From NCBI GenBank assembly GCA_959605475.1, contig CAUHFS010000046.1:1-17062 (forward strand): a DNA stretch of 17,062 bases, written 5' to 3'. The stretch is from an uncultured Collinsella sp. Lineage in GTDB: Bacteria > Actinomycetota > Coriobacteriia > Coriobacteriales > Coriobacteriaceae. Below the pieces are notes generated by a model, which had not been told where the DNA came from, searched no databases, and was given only the letters and a program-made list of their open reading frames with translations. This document shows positions 1 to 6,667 of the stretch, piece by piece. A program made the translations under genes and the position numbers. How positions within the stretch are numbered: the first letter of the stretch is position 1; each line of letters begins with the position of its first letter.

Positions 1-670
1 TGGGCTCCGGCAACGATTTTGCCCAGACGCTCGGCATCGACGATTTCTCCGGCAAGGATTATGGCGCGCTGCTCACCTGCGAGCTGCAGCGTCAGGACAT
101 CGGGCGCATTCGCTCGTGGAGCCCTGCGAGCGGCAGCGGCGAGGCTACCGTTGAGTACTACGACCAGACGCTTTCGGTCGGCATCGATGCCGCCATCGGC
201 CTGGGCACCACCGAGCTGCGCAAAAAGACCGGCTTGACGGGCGCGCCGCTCTACACCCTTTCGGGACTTGAGCAGTTTGGCCTGCGCTACCGCAACTACC
301 CCATGACAGTCAGCTTTGACGGCGCGCCCGCCGAGCGCGTGAGGGCGATCATCATGGCGATTCAGCTTGGTCCTACCTATGGCTCGGGCTATCGCATCTG
401 CCCCGATGCCGACCCCTGCGACGGCATGCTCGACGTCTGCTACGCCTGCGGCCCCGTCCCTCGCGCGGTAGCCCTGCCTATGTTCCTTTCGGCAAGGACG
501 GCCACCATACCAAGTTGCCACCGGTTCGCATGCGCCGCTGCCGCCATGCCGAGCTAACTTTTGAGGAGCCCGACTACCCCATCCAGGCCGACGGCGAGCC
601 CGTTGACGCCTCGCGCATCGAGGTCGACGTCCTCGGCAGCGCCCTCCAAGTTTGGCACCCTACCCGCTAG
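1..670 (+). pseudogene. Diacylglycerol/lipid kinase (DagK/YegS family), 5'-truncated by the window and frameshifted
   Basis: The frame beginning at base 3 opens with GSGNDFAQTLGI, the glycine-rich nucleotide-binding loop (GTGNDFA) of the diacylglycerol kinase catalytic family. It continues through a typical YegS-like middle (SVGIDAAIG, then IAMAIQLGPTYGSGY-like residues and CPDADPCDGMLDV). About 90 N-terminal residues lie outside the window. The frame runs into a stop at 555-557, but the expected C-terminus (FGKDGHHTKLPPVRMRRC, then QADGEPV and a stop at 668-670) continues in another frame from about base 482. One missing T in the run at 483-489 explains the switch. These enzymes phosphorylate lipid or sphingoid substrates with ATP at the membrane. 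The defect is either a true pseudogene or a sequencing/assembly error. Family assignment is firm; substrate is unknown. The gene converges on the ArfB-like gene with about 21 bases between stops. Confidence 0.8.
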
Positions 671-691
671 CAAGGCCAGTGGAACAAACGA

Positions 692-1072
692 CTACTCGTC
701 GCTGCCCGGCTTGCGTCGGTTGGCCTTTTTAATGGCATTGAAGTGCTTGTCATTGAGTCTGCGCTGACGAGAGCGCTGGGGCACCTTGGTCTTTACACGT
801 CGACGCGGTGGATGTCCGCGTCGCTCGAGCTCGGCGTGCAGCTTGCGCAGGCAGCTCGCGCGATTTTGGAACTGGCTGCGGCTCTCGCGCGCCGTCACGG
901 TAATCCCTGTGGGCACGTGCTTCATGCGCACCGCCGAGTCCGTCGTGTTCACGCCTTGTCCGCCCGGACCCGTCGCGCGAAACACCTGTACCTCGCAATC
1001 GCGCGCCAACTCTTCGGCCGCCATCGCGGCATAGCGCGCATACTCGCACCATCCCATCTTGTTCTCATCCAT
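692..1072 (-). CDS. ArfB-like peptidyl-tRNA hydrolase (RF-1 domain, GGQ) protein
   Basis: This 126-residue protein carries the class I release-factor catalytic loop ATGPGGQGVNTTDSAVR, with GGQ at residues 37-39. It lacks the codon-recognition domains of RF1/RF2. A strongly basic tail follows (residues about 84-122, rich in R and K), as in ArfB/YaeJ proteins, where the tail enters the empty mRNA channel of stalled ribosomes. The expected role is hydrolysis of peptidyl-tRNA on non-stop ribosomes. I chose the ATG at 1070-1072 because AGGGGAGG lies 6-7 bases before it. The in-frame ATG at 1088-1090 contains this ribosome site inside its own codons and sits against the upstream terminator. The gene follows xpt but is separated from it by a strong hairpin with seven T, so it is probably expressed separately or by read-through. 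The ArfB role is family inference; a PrfH-like role is less likely. Confidence 0.85.
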   Translation of the reverse strand: MDENKMGWCEYARYAAMAAEELARDCEVQVFRATGPGGQGVNTTDSAVRMKHVPTGITVTARESRSQFQNRASCLRKLHAELERRGHPPRRRVKTKVPQRSRQRRLNDKHFNAIKKANRRKPGSDE

Positions 1073-1092
1073 ATCAATACCTCCCCTCATAC

Positions 1093-1129
1093 AAAAAAAT
1101 GTGACAAAGGGACAGTCCCTTTGTCACAT
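1093..1129 (-). terminator. Near-perfect 31-bp palindrome plus T7: xpt terminator / dispersed repeat
   Basis: Bases 1099-1113 and 1115-1129 are perfect 15-bp inverted repeats (arm ATGTGACAAAGGGAC in the plus orientation) around one unpaired base. On the minus strand the stem runs directly into seven T (1093-1099), the form of an intrinsic terminator for xpt. The T-tract ends 3 bases before the in-frame ATG at 1090, so it could also control read-through into the ArfB-like gene. From memory, similar GTGACAAAGGGAC palindromes are frequent between genes in Coriobacteriia; a genome count would settle that. Confidence 0.8.
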
Positions 1130-1156
1130 CGCATACCAATCGCTTGTGTTGCGCGC

Positions 1157-1735
1157 TTAGGCGAAGGTGATCTCGCCGGTCTCGCAGTCCATATCGGCGA
1201 TACGGGCCAGGCTCTCAACGCGGAAGCCACGCTCGCGGAGCTTATCGCCACCGCCCTGGAAGCCCTTCTCCACCGCAATGCCAATGCCGGATACCTCGGC
1301 ACCCGCAGCCTCGCAGATCTTGATAAGACCCTCGAGCGCGCAGCCGTTGGCCAAGAAGTCGTCGATGATCAGGACCTTGTCGCCCTCGGACAGGAAGCGC
1401 TTGCCCACGATGACCGGATACTCCTTCTGCTTGGTAAAGGAGTAAATGGTCGTGGCATACTGCTCGCCGTCGAGGTTGATGGACTGCGCCTTCTTGGCAA
1501 AGACCACCGGCACACCGCCAAAATGCTGAGCCGCGATGCAAGCCATACCAATGCCCGAAGCCTCAATCGTCAGGATCTTGTTGATCTCGACATCCTTGAA
1601 CAGACGGGCCCACTCGGCGCCCATGTGGTCGAACAGCTCAACGTCGCACTGGTGGTTGAGGAAGGCATCAACCTTAAGGACGTTACCGGCCTTTACGATG
1701 CCGTCATGGCGAATACGATCCTCAAGCTCCTGCAT
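1157..1735 (-). CDS. xpt: Xanthine phosphoribosyltransferase
   Basis: This 192-residue cytoplasmic enzyme should convert xanthine plus PRPP to XMP in purine salvage. It aligns by eye along its whole length with Bacillus subtilis Xpt (194 residues): start ELEDRIRHDGIV, VLKVDAFLNHQ at 19-29, TIEASGIG at 56-63, YSFTKQ at 98-103, the PRPP-binding signature VLIIDDFLANG at 121-131, and VESLARI near the end. I chose the ATG at 1733-1735 because AGAAGGGG lies 7 bases upstream and this start matches the family; the upstream in-frame GTG has no ribosome site. The 140-base region before it contains nothing like a guanine riboswitch. A palindrome with seven T follows the stop. The transporter upstream on the same strand ends about 160 bases away and seems to be a separate unit. 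Confidence 0.95.
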   Translation of the reverse strand: MQELEDRIRHDGIVKAGNVLKVDAFLNHQCDVELFDHMGAEWARLFKDVEINKILTIEASGIGMACIAAQHFGGVPVVFAKKAQSINLDGEQYATTIYSFTKQKEYPVIVGKRFLSEGDKVLIIDDFLANGCALEGLIKICEAAGAEVSGIGIAVEKGFQGGGDKLRERGFRVESLARIADMDCETGEITFA

Positions 1736-1852
1736 GTCGCAACCCCTTCTCACGGCAACGATACCGCGCGATTAATAAACGTTGTTCGATAGTCTACCAC
1801 GGACCGACCCCCGCCCGCCCCACAAGCCGCATCGCACCACAAACCAGTCTTT

Positions 1853-1888
1853 TTGGGAGGGCGCGAATCGTGGCAGACAGCCTCCCAA
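1853..1888 (-). terminator. Weak hairpin after the MFS transporter gene
   Basis: TTGGGAGG (1853-1860) and CCTCCCAA (1881-1888) form an 8-bp perfect stem with a 20-base loop just downstream of the transporter stop. No T-tract follows on the minus strand, so intrinsic termination is uncertain. Confidence 0.35.
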
Positions 1889-1892
1889 CACG

Positions 1893-3197
1893 CTAATGGC
1901 GGGCGCGCATCCTCACCAAACGCACCATGGCGAGCGCAAAGCCCACAGCGGCCACAGCCATCAACACATAGAACACCGAACGGAAACCAAACAGGAACAC
2001 ATCCGGACGGCCTGCAACAAAACTGGTCACGGCCTCGCCCATCGCCACGCTCATCTGCCCATAGAGGATATGCGAACCTGTCGTAATACCCAGCGCCATG
2101 CCCGCATAGCGCGCAAGGCTACCCAGGCTGCCCGCAAAGCCGAGCGCTTCGCGCGGAGCCGAGCCCATATACAGCGAGTTATTGGGGCTCTGGAAAATCG
2201 ACGTACCGCACGACATAAACGCGACGCAACACACGATCACAGGGATGGAAGAGTGCTCGTCGAGCGTGCTTACCGCAAAAAGACCGCATACGTACACGCC
2301 TAGGCCGACCGCCGTGGGGCCCTCGCAGCCAACACGGTCCGAAACCGTACCCGAAAGCGGGCCGATAAAGGCATTCACCATCGGCAGCGCCAAAAAGAGC
2401 AATCCGGAAATGTCGGAACCAAAGCCGTGGGCGTCCTGAAAATAGAACGGCAGGATAAACTCGGATGCGCCAATGCCAACGAACACGATGAGCATGCAGG
2501 CAAGGTTGATGGTGAAGGCCGAATTTGCAAAGCAGCGACGAGCGGCCTCGATCAGGGACATGGGGCGCTCGCCGGCCTCCGGCTTAACATGCGGCAGCGT
2601 GTAGAGCCCCACGATAAACGAGATGACGCCAATGGGCAGGTTGATGAGGAAGATGCTCTCCCAAGGAAAGCTTGCCACCAGCATGCCGCCGAGCACGGGG
2701 CCACACATCATGCCGAGGGCCACAAAGGTCGCGAGAATACCCATGGCACGGCCTCGTTCGCGCGCCGGAAACGACTCGGTGATGATACCCATGTTGTTAG
2801 CCATGGCCGCCGCGCAACCGACGCCCTGAACAATGCGTGCCAGGATAAGAACCTCGAGCGAGGCCGAAAGGCCGCACAGCAGCGAACCGACCGAAAAGAC
2901 GATGACGCCCAGCTGAAACACATTCACCTTGCCGCGCACGTCGCCCAGACGGCCAAACGGCAACATAGCAACGCAAGTTGCAAGCAGATACACCGAGCTC
3001 ACCAGCTGAATGCGATCGAGGCCCACGCCCAGCTCCTTTTGCATCACGGGCAGCGCCACGGTCACGACGGTCGAATCCAGACACACCATAAACGTCATGA
3101 AGAGCACGGTAAATAGAATCGCCCATTTGTTCTTGCCATGGGTGTCGCCCTCTAGGGCAATATGCTCGCGGCGCAGCTGCTCTGCAGTTTTCTCCAT
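1893..3197 (-). CDS. MFS transporter, DHA2-type (14-TM) multidrug exporter family
   Basis: This 434-residue integral membrane protein has a short charged N-terminus, then a first helix with the DHA2 signature LDSTVVTVALP (residues 40-50). The MFS loop motif GRLGDVRGK (82-90) and an antiporter motif C-like GMMCGPVLGG (162-171) follow, with many more hydrophobic helices to the C-terminal VRLVRMRARH. The family exports drugs, dyes or metabolites by proton antiport; the substrate cannot be told from sequence. I chose the ATG at 3195-3197 (MEKTAEQLRREH) because GAAAGGA lies 5 bases before it; the open frame extends upstream only across the preceding terminator. The length is somewhat short for a 14-helix protein, so 12-13 helices are possible. 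It lies downstream of the PLP enzyme gene, behind a strong terminator. No dedicated regulator gene is adjacent. Confidence 0.85.
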   Translation of the reverse strand: MEKTAEQLRREHIALEGDTHGKNKWAILFTVLFMTFMVCLDSTVVTVALPVMQKELGVGLDRIQLVSSVYLLATCVAMLPFGRLGDVRGKVNVFQLGVIVFSVGSLLCGLSASLEVLILARIVQGVGCAAAMANNMGIITESFPARERGRAMGILATFVALGMMCGPVLGGMLVASFPWESIFLINLPIGVISFIVGLYTLPHVKPEAGERPMSLIEAARRCFANSAFTINLACMLIVFVGIGASEFILPFYFQDAHGFGSDISGLLFLALPMVNAFIGPLSGTVSDRVGCEGPTAVGLGVYVCGLFAVSTLDEHSSIPVIVCCVAFMSCGTSIFQSPNNSLYMGSAPREALGFAGSLGSLARYAGMALGITTGSHILYGQMSVAMGEAVTSFVAGRPDVFLFGFRSVFYVLMAVAAVGFALAMVRLVRMRARH

Positions 3198-3223
3198 ATC
3201 CATCCTTTCGAGTGGCGCAACGC

Positions 3224-3270
3224 AAAAACGGGGCCCCAATCGCCTGCGAACAGTCGCGATTGGGGTCCCG
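3224..3270 (-). terminator. Intrinsic terminator of the O-acetylhomoserine sulfhydrylase-like gene
   Basis: A 15-bp stem (3229-3243 with 3256-3270, one G-T wobble) with a 12-base loop is followed on the minus strand by five T (3224-3228). It lies 22 bases after the stop at 3293 and before the transporter ribosome site. Confidence 0.85.
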
Positions 3271-3292
3271 CCTACGGAATCGGAACGAAAGG

Positions 3293-4621
3293 TCACCGAA
3301 GCTTTCTGCTAGCATCGGCACCTTGAACGGAGCTAGCCCAGCACTGCTCGAGCGCCTGCTCAAGGTCGGCAATCAGATCGGCCGTGTCCTCGAGGCCGCA
3401 CGACAGGCGCACCATGTCGGCGGAGATACCGCAGGCGATGAGCTCCTCATCGTTCATCTGGCGATGCGTGGCATTAGCGGGATGCAGGCAGCAAGTGCGG
3501 GCGTCGGCCACATGCGTGGCGATCTGGGCGAGCTTGAGGCTCTTCATAAAGGTCTCGGCTGCCGCGCGACCACCGTTAAAGCCAAAGCTCACAACGCCGC
3601 AGGTGCCGTTGGGCATGTACTTCTGAGCCAGGTCATAGTACTTATCGCCCTCCAGGCCCGGATAGCTCACGAAGCGTACCTTGGGATGGCTCTGCAGGAA
3701 CTTGGCAACGGCCAGGCCGTTCTCACAATGACGCGGCATGCGCACATGCAGGCTCTCGAGCGAGCTGTTCAAGAAAAACGCCGCCTGCGGGTTCTGCATG
3801 GGGCCAAGATCGCGCATGAGCTGCGCGGTGGCCTTGGTAATGAAGGCGCCCTCGCGACCGAACTTCTCGGCATAGGTCACGCCGTGGTAGCTCTCGTCGG
3901 GCGTGGTGAGGCCCGGGAACTTGTCCGCATGAGCCATCCAGTCAAACTGACCATGATCGACGATCACGCCGCCCAGGTAAGCAGCATGTCCATCCATGTA
4001 CTTGGTGGTGGAGTGCGTAACGATGTCGGCGCCCCACTCAAAGGGACGGCACATCACGGGCGTCGGGAAGGTGTTGTCGACCATCAGCGGCACGCCGTGG
4101 TCATGTGCGGCCTTGGCAAAGCGCTCAATATCGAGCACGGCAAGGGCGGGGTTGGCGATCGTCTCGCCAAAGACGAGCTTTGTATTGGGCTCAAAGGCTG
4201 CCTCGAGCTCTTCATCAGTGCAGTCGGGGGCAACGAAGGTGCAGGTCAAACCCATGCGCTCCATAGTATGGGCGAGCAGGTTGTAGGTACCGCCGTAGAT
4301 GGCAGAGCTCGCGACCACGTGATCGCCGGCACCGGCCACGTTAAAGATCGCGAGGAAATTCGCAGCCATGCCCGAGCTCGTGAGCATCGCAGCGGTGCCG
4401 CCCTCCATCTCGCAAATCTTGGCGGCAACCAGATCGCACGTGGGGTTCTGCAGACGGCTGTAGAAGTAGCCCGACTCCTCCAGGTCAAACAGCTTGCCCA
4501 TGTGTTCGGACGTGTCGTACTTCCACGTGGTGGACTGGTAGATGGGCACCTGGCGCGGCTCTGCGTCGCCCGGTCGATAGCCGCCCTGAACACATGTAGT
4601 ACCGATAGTCTGCTCGCTCAT
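3293..4621 (-). CDS. O-acetylhomoserine (thiol)-lyase / Cys-Met metabolism PLP enzyme
   Basis: This 442-residue cytoplasmic enzyme belongs to the cystathionine gamma-synthase PLP family. Visible marks are YQSTTWKYDT near residue 28, the phosphate-contacting YSRLQNPT at 54-61, SSGMAA at 82-87, DNTFPTP at 182-188, and the cofactor-binding lysine in THSTTKYMDGH (K207). The long insertion around residues 225-260 and total length above 430 favour the O-acetylhomoserine sulfhydrylase (MetY) branch over MetB/MetC, which are near 380-400. The likely reaction is O-acetylhomoserine plus sulfide to homocysteine; methionine gamma-lyase or O-acetylserine activity cannot be excluded. The ATG at 4619-4621 has GGGAG 6 bases upstream. 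A promoter is visible at 4660-4688, and I see no SAM riboswitch in the short leader. Confidence 0.9.
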   Translation of the reverse strand: MSEQTIGTTCVQGGYRPGDAEPRQVPIYQSTTWKYDTSEHMGKLFDLEESGYFYSRLQNPTCDLVAAKICEMEGGTAAMLTSSGMAANFLAIFNVAGAGDHVVASSAIYGGTYNLLAHTMERMGLTCTFVAPDCTDEELEAAFEPNTKLVFGETIANPALAVLDIERFAKAAHDHGVPLMVDNTFPTPVMCRPFEWGADIVTHSTTKYMDGHAAYLGGVIVDHGQFDWMAHADKFPGLTTPDESYHGVTYAEKFGREGAFITKATAQLMRDLGPMQNPQAAFFLNSSLESLHVRMPRHCENGLAVAKFLQSHPKVRFVSYPGLEGDKYYDLAQKYMPNGTCGVVSFGFNGGRAAAETFMKSLKLAQIATHVADARTCCLHPANATHRQMNDEELIACGISADMVRLSCGLEDTADLIADLEQALEQCWASSVQGADASRKLR

Positions 4622-4659
4622 ATCTAGCTCCCTTGCCTGGGTTACGTTTTATTCGGTTC

Positions 4660-4688
4660 ACGATACCGCTACCCTGCACCCCTCTCAA
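4660..4688 (-). promoter_or_regulatory. Sigma70-type promoter of the sulfhydrylase-like gene
   Basis: On the minus strand TTGAGA (4683-4688) and TATCGT (4660-4665) are separated by exactly 17 bases, about 39 bases before the start codon. Both boxes are close to the TTGACA/TATAAT consensus. Confidence 0.6.
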
Positions 4689-4806
4689 CCCATCTCAAAG
4701 GTAGGTTGTGGGACAAATTGATCAGGGGTATTTATCTCAAGCCTTGGGCATTTGCTCGATAGATAAAAATGAGGTACACATGAAGCTCTCGATGATTACA
4801 TGCACC

Positions 4807-4845
4807 GTCACGGGTACCATAGGCGGGTACACCGTGACCAAGGAG
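4807..4845 (+). promoter_or_regulatory. Leader hairpin abutting the ribosome site of the C_GCAxxG_C_C gene
   Basis: GTCACGGGTACC (4807-4818) pairs with 4826-4838 to give a 12-bp stem with one bulged A (4831) and a 7-base loop. It ends one base before AAGGAG (4840-4845), the ribosome site of the gene starting at 4852. An alternative upstream start (4780) would be translated through the hairpin. Confidence 0.5.
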
Positions 4846-4851
4846 ACAATG

Positions 4852-5298
4852 ATGAAGCAAATCGATACTACCCAGCTCGACGCCGCCGCCTGTCAGGCTC
4901 AGGCCGCCGAATACCACGCCCGTGGTTTTAACTGCGCCCAGGCCGTCGCCTGCACGCTCGCGCCTGCCGTCGGACTCGACCCCCAGGTCGCCTTTACCCT
5001 CACCGAGGGCTTTGGCGCCGGCATGGGCGGCATGACCGAAACCTGCGGCGCCATCTCGGGCGCCGTGGCCATCATGGGCTTTGTAATGAGCGACGGCATG
5101 GAAAACCCCAAGACCAAGGGAAAGACCTACAAGCTGTCGCGCGAGATCGCCAAGCGTTTTGGCGAGAAGAACACGACGACCGTCTGCGGCACGCTCAAGG
5201 GCATCGGATCGGATAAGGGTCCGCTCCGCAGCTGCCCCGGCTGCATCGACGATGCCATCGAGATCGCCTGCGATGTTCTAAAGCAGCTCGCCGAGTAA
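4852..5298 (+). CDS. C_GCAxxG_C_C family (putative redox-active) protein
   Basis: This 148-residue protein belongs to the C_GCAxxG_C_C family (Pfam redox-active protein). The family pattern is visible: GFNCAQAV (C28), GFGAGMGGMTETCGAISGA (C65 and following glycines), VCG (C112) and RSCPGCIDDA (C128, C131). The conserved cysteines suggest a redox or metal-binding role, but no reaction is established. I chose the ATG at 4852 because AAGGAG lies 6 bases before it. The frame is open further upstream, and an ATG at 4780 with GAGGT before it would add 24 residues including seven threonines; translation from both cannot be excluded. A 12-bp hairpin lies directly before the ribosome site. The gene stands alone, divergent from the sulfhydrylase-like gene and convergent with the YigZ-family gene. 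Confidence 0.8.
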   Translation: MKQIDTTQLDAAACQAQAAEYHARGFNCAQAVACTLAPAVGLDPQVAFTLTEGFGAGMGGMTETCGAISGAVAIMGFVMSDGMENPKTKGKTYKLSREIAKRFGEKNTTTVCGTLKGIGSDKGPLRSCPGCIDDAIEIACDVLKQLAE

Positions 5299-5315
5299 AC
5301 GGCAGCAACATAAAA

Positions 5316-5362
5316 CGACGGCCGGCGCGCTTGGGATCCATCCAAAAGCACGCCGGCCGTCG
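5316..5362 (-). terminator. Convergent terminator between the C_GCAxxG_C_C and YigZ-family genes
   Basis: A perfect 12-bp GC-rich stem (5316-5327 with 5351-5362) encloses a 23-base loop that can itself pair (TTGG with CCAA). On the minus strand it is followed by TTTTAT, fitting a terminator for the YigZ-family gene. It can also stop plus-strand transcripts, though no T-tract follows on that side. Confidence 0.75.
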
Positions 5363-5365
5363 CCG

Positions 5366-6001
5366 TTAGAACTCGGCAAATACGGGAGCGCCGACCTCGA
5401 TCTCCTCGCGCCCCGCCATAAGCTCGCGCATCTTAGCGCAAAACGGCTCCTGCTCCCCAGCCTTAAACACCAAATGAATCGTCACAGCATCCGCGTAATC
5501 GGTATCCGAAACCTTGGCACCCGAATCCTGCGCCAAACGAAGCACCTGTTCATACTGTGGGTAGGCCACATGCACGTCAACGGACACAACGCTTGTCATC
5601 TCGACGATCTGCCCGGCCTCCTGAGCCGCGGCCACCGCCGCCTGCGTCGCCGCGGTATAGGCGCGTACCAAGCCGCCAGGCCCCAACAGCGTGCCGCCAA
5701 AATAGCGCGTCACTACGCAGCAAACATTTTTGAGCTCCGCGCCGCGCAACACCTCGAGCGTCGGCATCCCACTCGTGCGGCTTGGCTCACCGTCATCGCT
5801 TTGACGCTCGCGTCCATCGACCAAAATCCACGCGGGAACATTGTGTCGAGCGTCGTAATGACGTTTGCGAACGGCCTCGATAAAGGCATTCGCCTCATCC
5901 TCGGACTCAATATGGACCAGCTGGGCAATAAACCGGCTCTTGCGGTCCACAAACTCGCCCGAAGCCTCAATATTCGATTGCAGAGTAAAATAGCTGTCCA
6001 A
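5366..6001 (-). CDS. YigZ / IMPACT family protein (UPF0029)
   Basis: This 211-residue protein has the UPF0029 N-terminal domain with its signature: SDDGEPSRTSGMPTLEVL (about 68-85) followed by VVTRYFGGTLLGPGGLVRAY (96-115). A C-terminal DUF1949-type domain follows (about 135-205). Bacterial YigZ proteins have a ribosomal protein S5 domain 2-like fold and are thought to bind nucleic acid or ribosomes; relatives of eukaryotic IMPACT affect translation control. The exact job is unknown. The best start is the TTG at 5999-6001, because GAGGGG ends 5 bases before it; another TTG directly upstream leaves too little space. The gene follows rnpB, a structured element and a hydrophobic open frame on the same strand, and ends at a strong hairpin. 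Confidence 0.85.
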   Translation of the reverse strand: MDSYFTLQSNIEASGEFVDRKSRFIAQLVHIESEDEANAFIEAVRKRHYDARHNVPAWILVDGRERQSDDGEPSRTSGMPTLEVLRGAELKNVCCVVTRYFGGTLLGPGGLVRAYTAATQAAVAAAQEAGQIVEMTSVVSVDVHVAYPQYEQVLRLAQDSGAKVSDTDYADAVTIHLVFKAGEQEPFCAKMRELMAGREEIEVGAPVFAEF

Positions 6002-6146
6002 CAAAGCCCCTCACAAGCAAAGCAACAAACAGCCTCAATAATACGGCAAAGGCCGTACCAATAACCCCAGTAAATAGAACGGCGACGCCGATGACCAGGC
6101 AAAAACAGCGAGACGTCAAGGATGACGACGCCGATGAATCCGTCAA
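5967..6146 (-). other. Possible small membrane-protein ORF or remnant upstream of the YigZ-family gene
   Basis: From a TTG at 6144-6146 a 59-codon frame encodes a strongly hydrophobic stretch (CLVIGVAVLFTGVIGTAFAV and beyond) and overlaps the YigZ-family start by about 35 bases. In a neighbouring frame the 5' part is also hydrophobic (VLAFVDGFIGVVILDVSLF), and deleting one T from the T5 run would join the two. I see no good ribosome site. It may be a decayed membrane gene cut off by the adjacent structured element, a real small protein, or chance. Confidence 0.25.
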
Positions 6147-6156
6147 CGAAAGCGAG

Positions 6157-6253
6157 AACCCGTCAGCGCGAGCAAGGTGCCTTGAAAGACGAGGGCATGG
6201 ACCTTACGGTCATGCCCGAAGGCTTGAAAGGCAGATTGCCGCGCTGACGGGTT
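6157..6253 (-). ncRNA. Structured RNA element, copy 1 (same family as 9264-9359)
   Basis: A long hairpin: a perfect 14-bp outer stem (6157-6170 with 6240-6253), an inner core with GCCTT/AAGGC pairing, and a terminal hairpin GGGCAT-G-GACC-TTAC-GGTC-ATGCCC (6193-6217). The core strings GTGCCTTGAAAGA and TTGAAAGGCAGATTGC are identical in copy 2, whereas the outer stem differs almost completely yet stays paired. It begins 17 bases after the rnpB 3' end on the minus strand, so it could act there as a terminator. On the minus strand the tip loop reads GUAA, a GNRA tetraloop. The strand is inferred from that loop and from both copies lying downstream of minus-strand genes. It may belong to a known Rfam motif (for example Collinsella-1), which I could not check. 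Confidence 0.6.
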
Positions 6254-6267
6254 CGCAGCGTCAACAA

Positions 6268-6634
6268 AGTGCTGAGTGGGCTTGTAAGCCGGGTTCTGTC
6301 GTGAACGGTCATTTATCTTGTCTGCACGTTACCGTGCAGCTCCACGCACGCTACCCGAACGCGGGCCGGGCCGGCCCATAGCGTTCCTATTCGCGCTTGC
6401 TCCGGATGGGGCTTGCCAAGCCGCCGTGTTGCCACGACGCTGGTGGTCTCTTACACCACCGTTTCAGCTTTTCCCTTTACGCCTTGCGGCGCAGGTGGGA
6501 GTCTTCTTTTCTGCGGCGCTTTCCGTCGGATCACTCCGCCCGGCCGTTAGCCGGCATCCCGCCCTCTGGAGCCCGGACTTTCCTCACGCGTACTGCAAGC
6601 AGCACATCGCGCGACCGTCTGGCCCACTCAGCAG
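6268..6634 (-). ncRNA. rnpB: RNase P RNA (class A)
   Basis: This is the catalytic RNA of RNase P, which removes 5' leaders from pre-tRNAs. Read on the minus strand it contains the universal 5' P4-region motif GAGGAAAGTCCGGGCTCC (6568-6585) and the 3' partner ACAGAACCCGGCTTA (6285-6299). The ends are set by a 10-bp P1 helix: GCTGAGTGGG at about 6632-6623 pairs with CCCACTCAGC at about 6280-6271. The length of about 365 bases fits bacterial type A RNAs. An extended -10 promoter lies directly upstream (TACACT at 6641-6646). The structured element at 6157-6253 follows its 3' end. Exact ends are uncertain by a few bases. Confidence 0.95.
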
Positions 6635-6640
6635 TGCAAG

Positions 6641-6667
6641 AGTGTAACACACCGTTGCCGCAGGCAA
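6641..6667 (-). promoter_or_regulatory. rnpB promoter
   Basis: On the minus strand TGTTACACT gives an extended -10 (hexamer at 6641-6646). TTGCCT (6662-6667) can serve as -35 with a short 15-base spacer. Predicted initiation about 7 bases downstream matches the 5' side of the RNase P P1 helix. Confidence 0.6.

Noticed and set aside
743..1792. 349-codon plus-strand frame opposite xpt and the ArfB-like gene
   Set aside because: It is a GC-bias shadow of two recognised minus-strand genes.
1736..1892. Guanine riboswitch before xpt
   Set aside because: The conserved purine aptamer core is absent and the leader is short.
3212..4627. 471-codon plus-strand frame opposite the PLP enzyme
   Set aside because: It is a shadow of a gene with clear catalytic motifs and shows no family features itself.
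4622..4707. SAM riboswitch before the sulfhydrylase-like gene
   Set aside because: The leader after the predicted promoter is under 40 bases and lacks SAM aptamer motifs.
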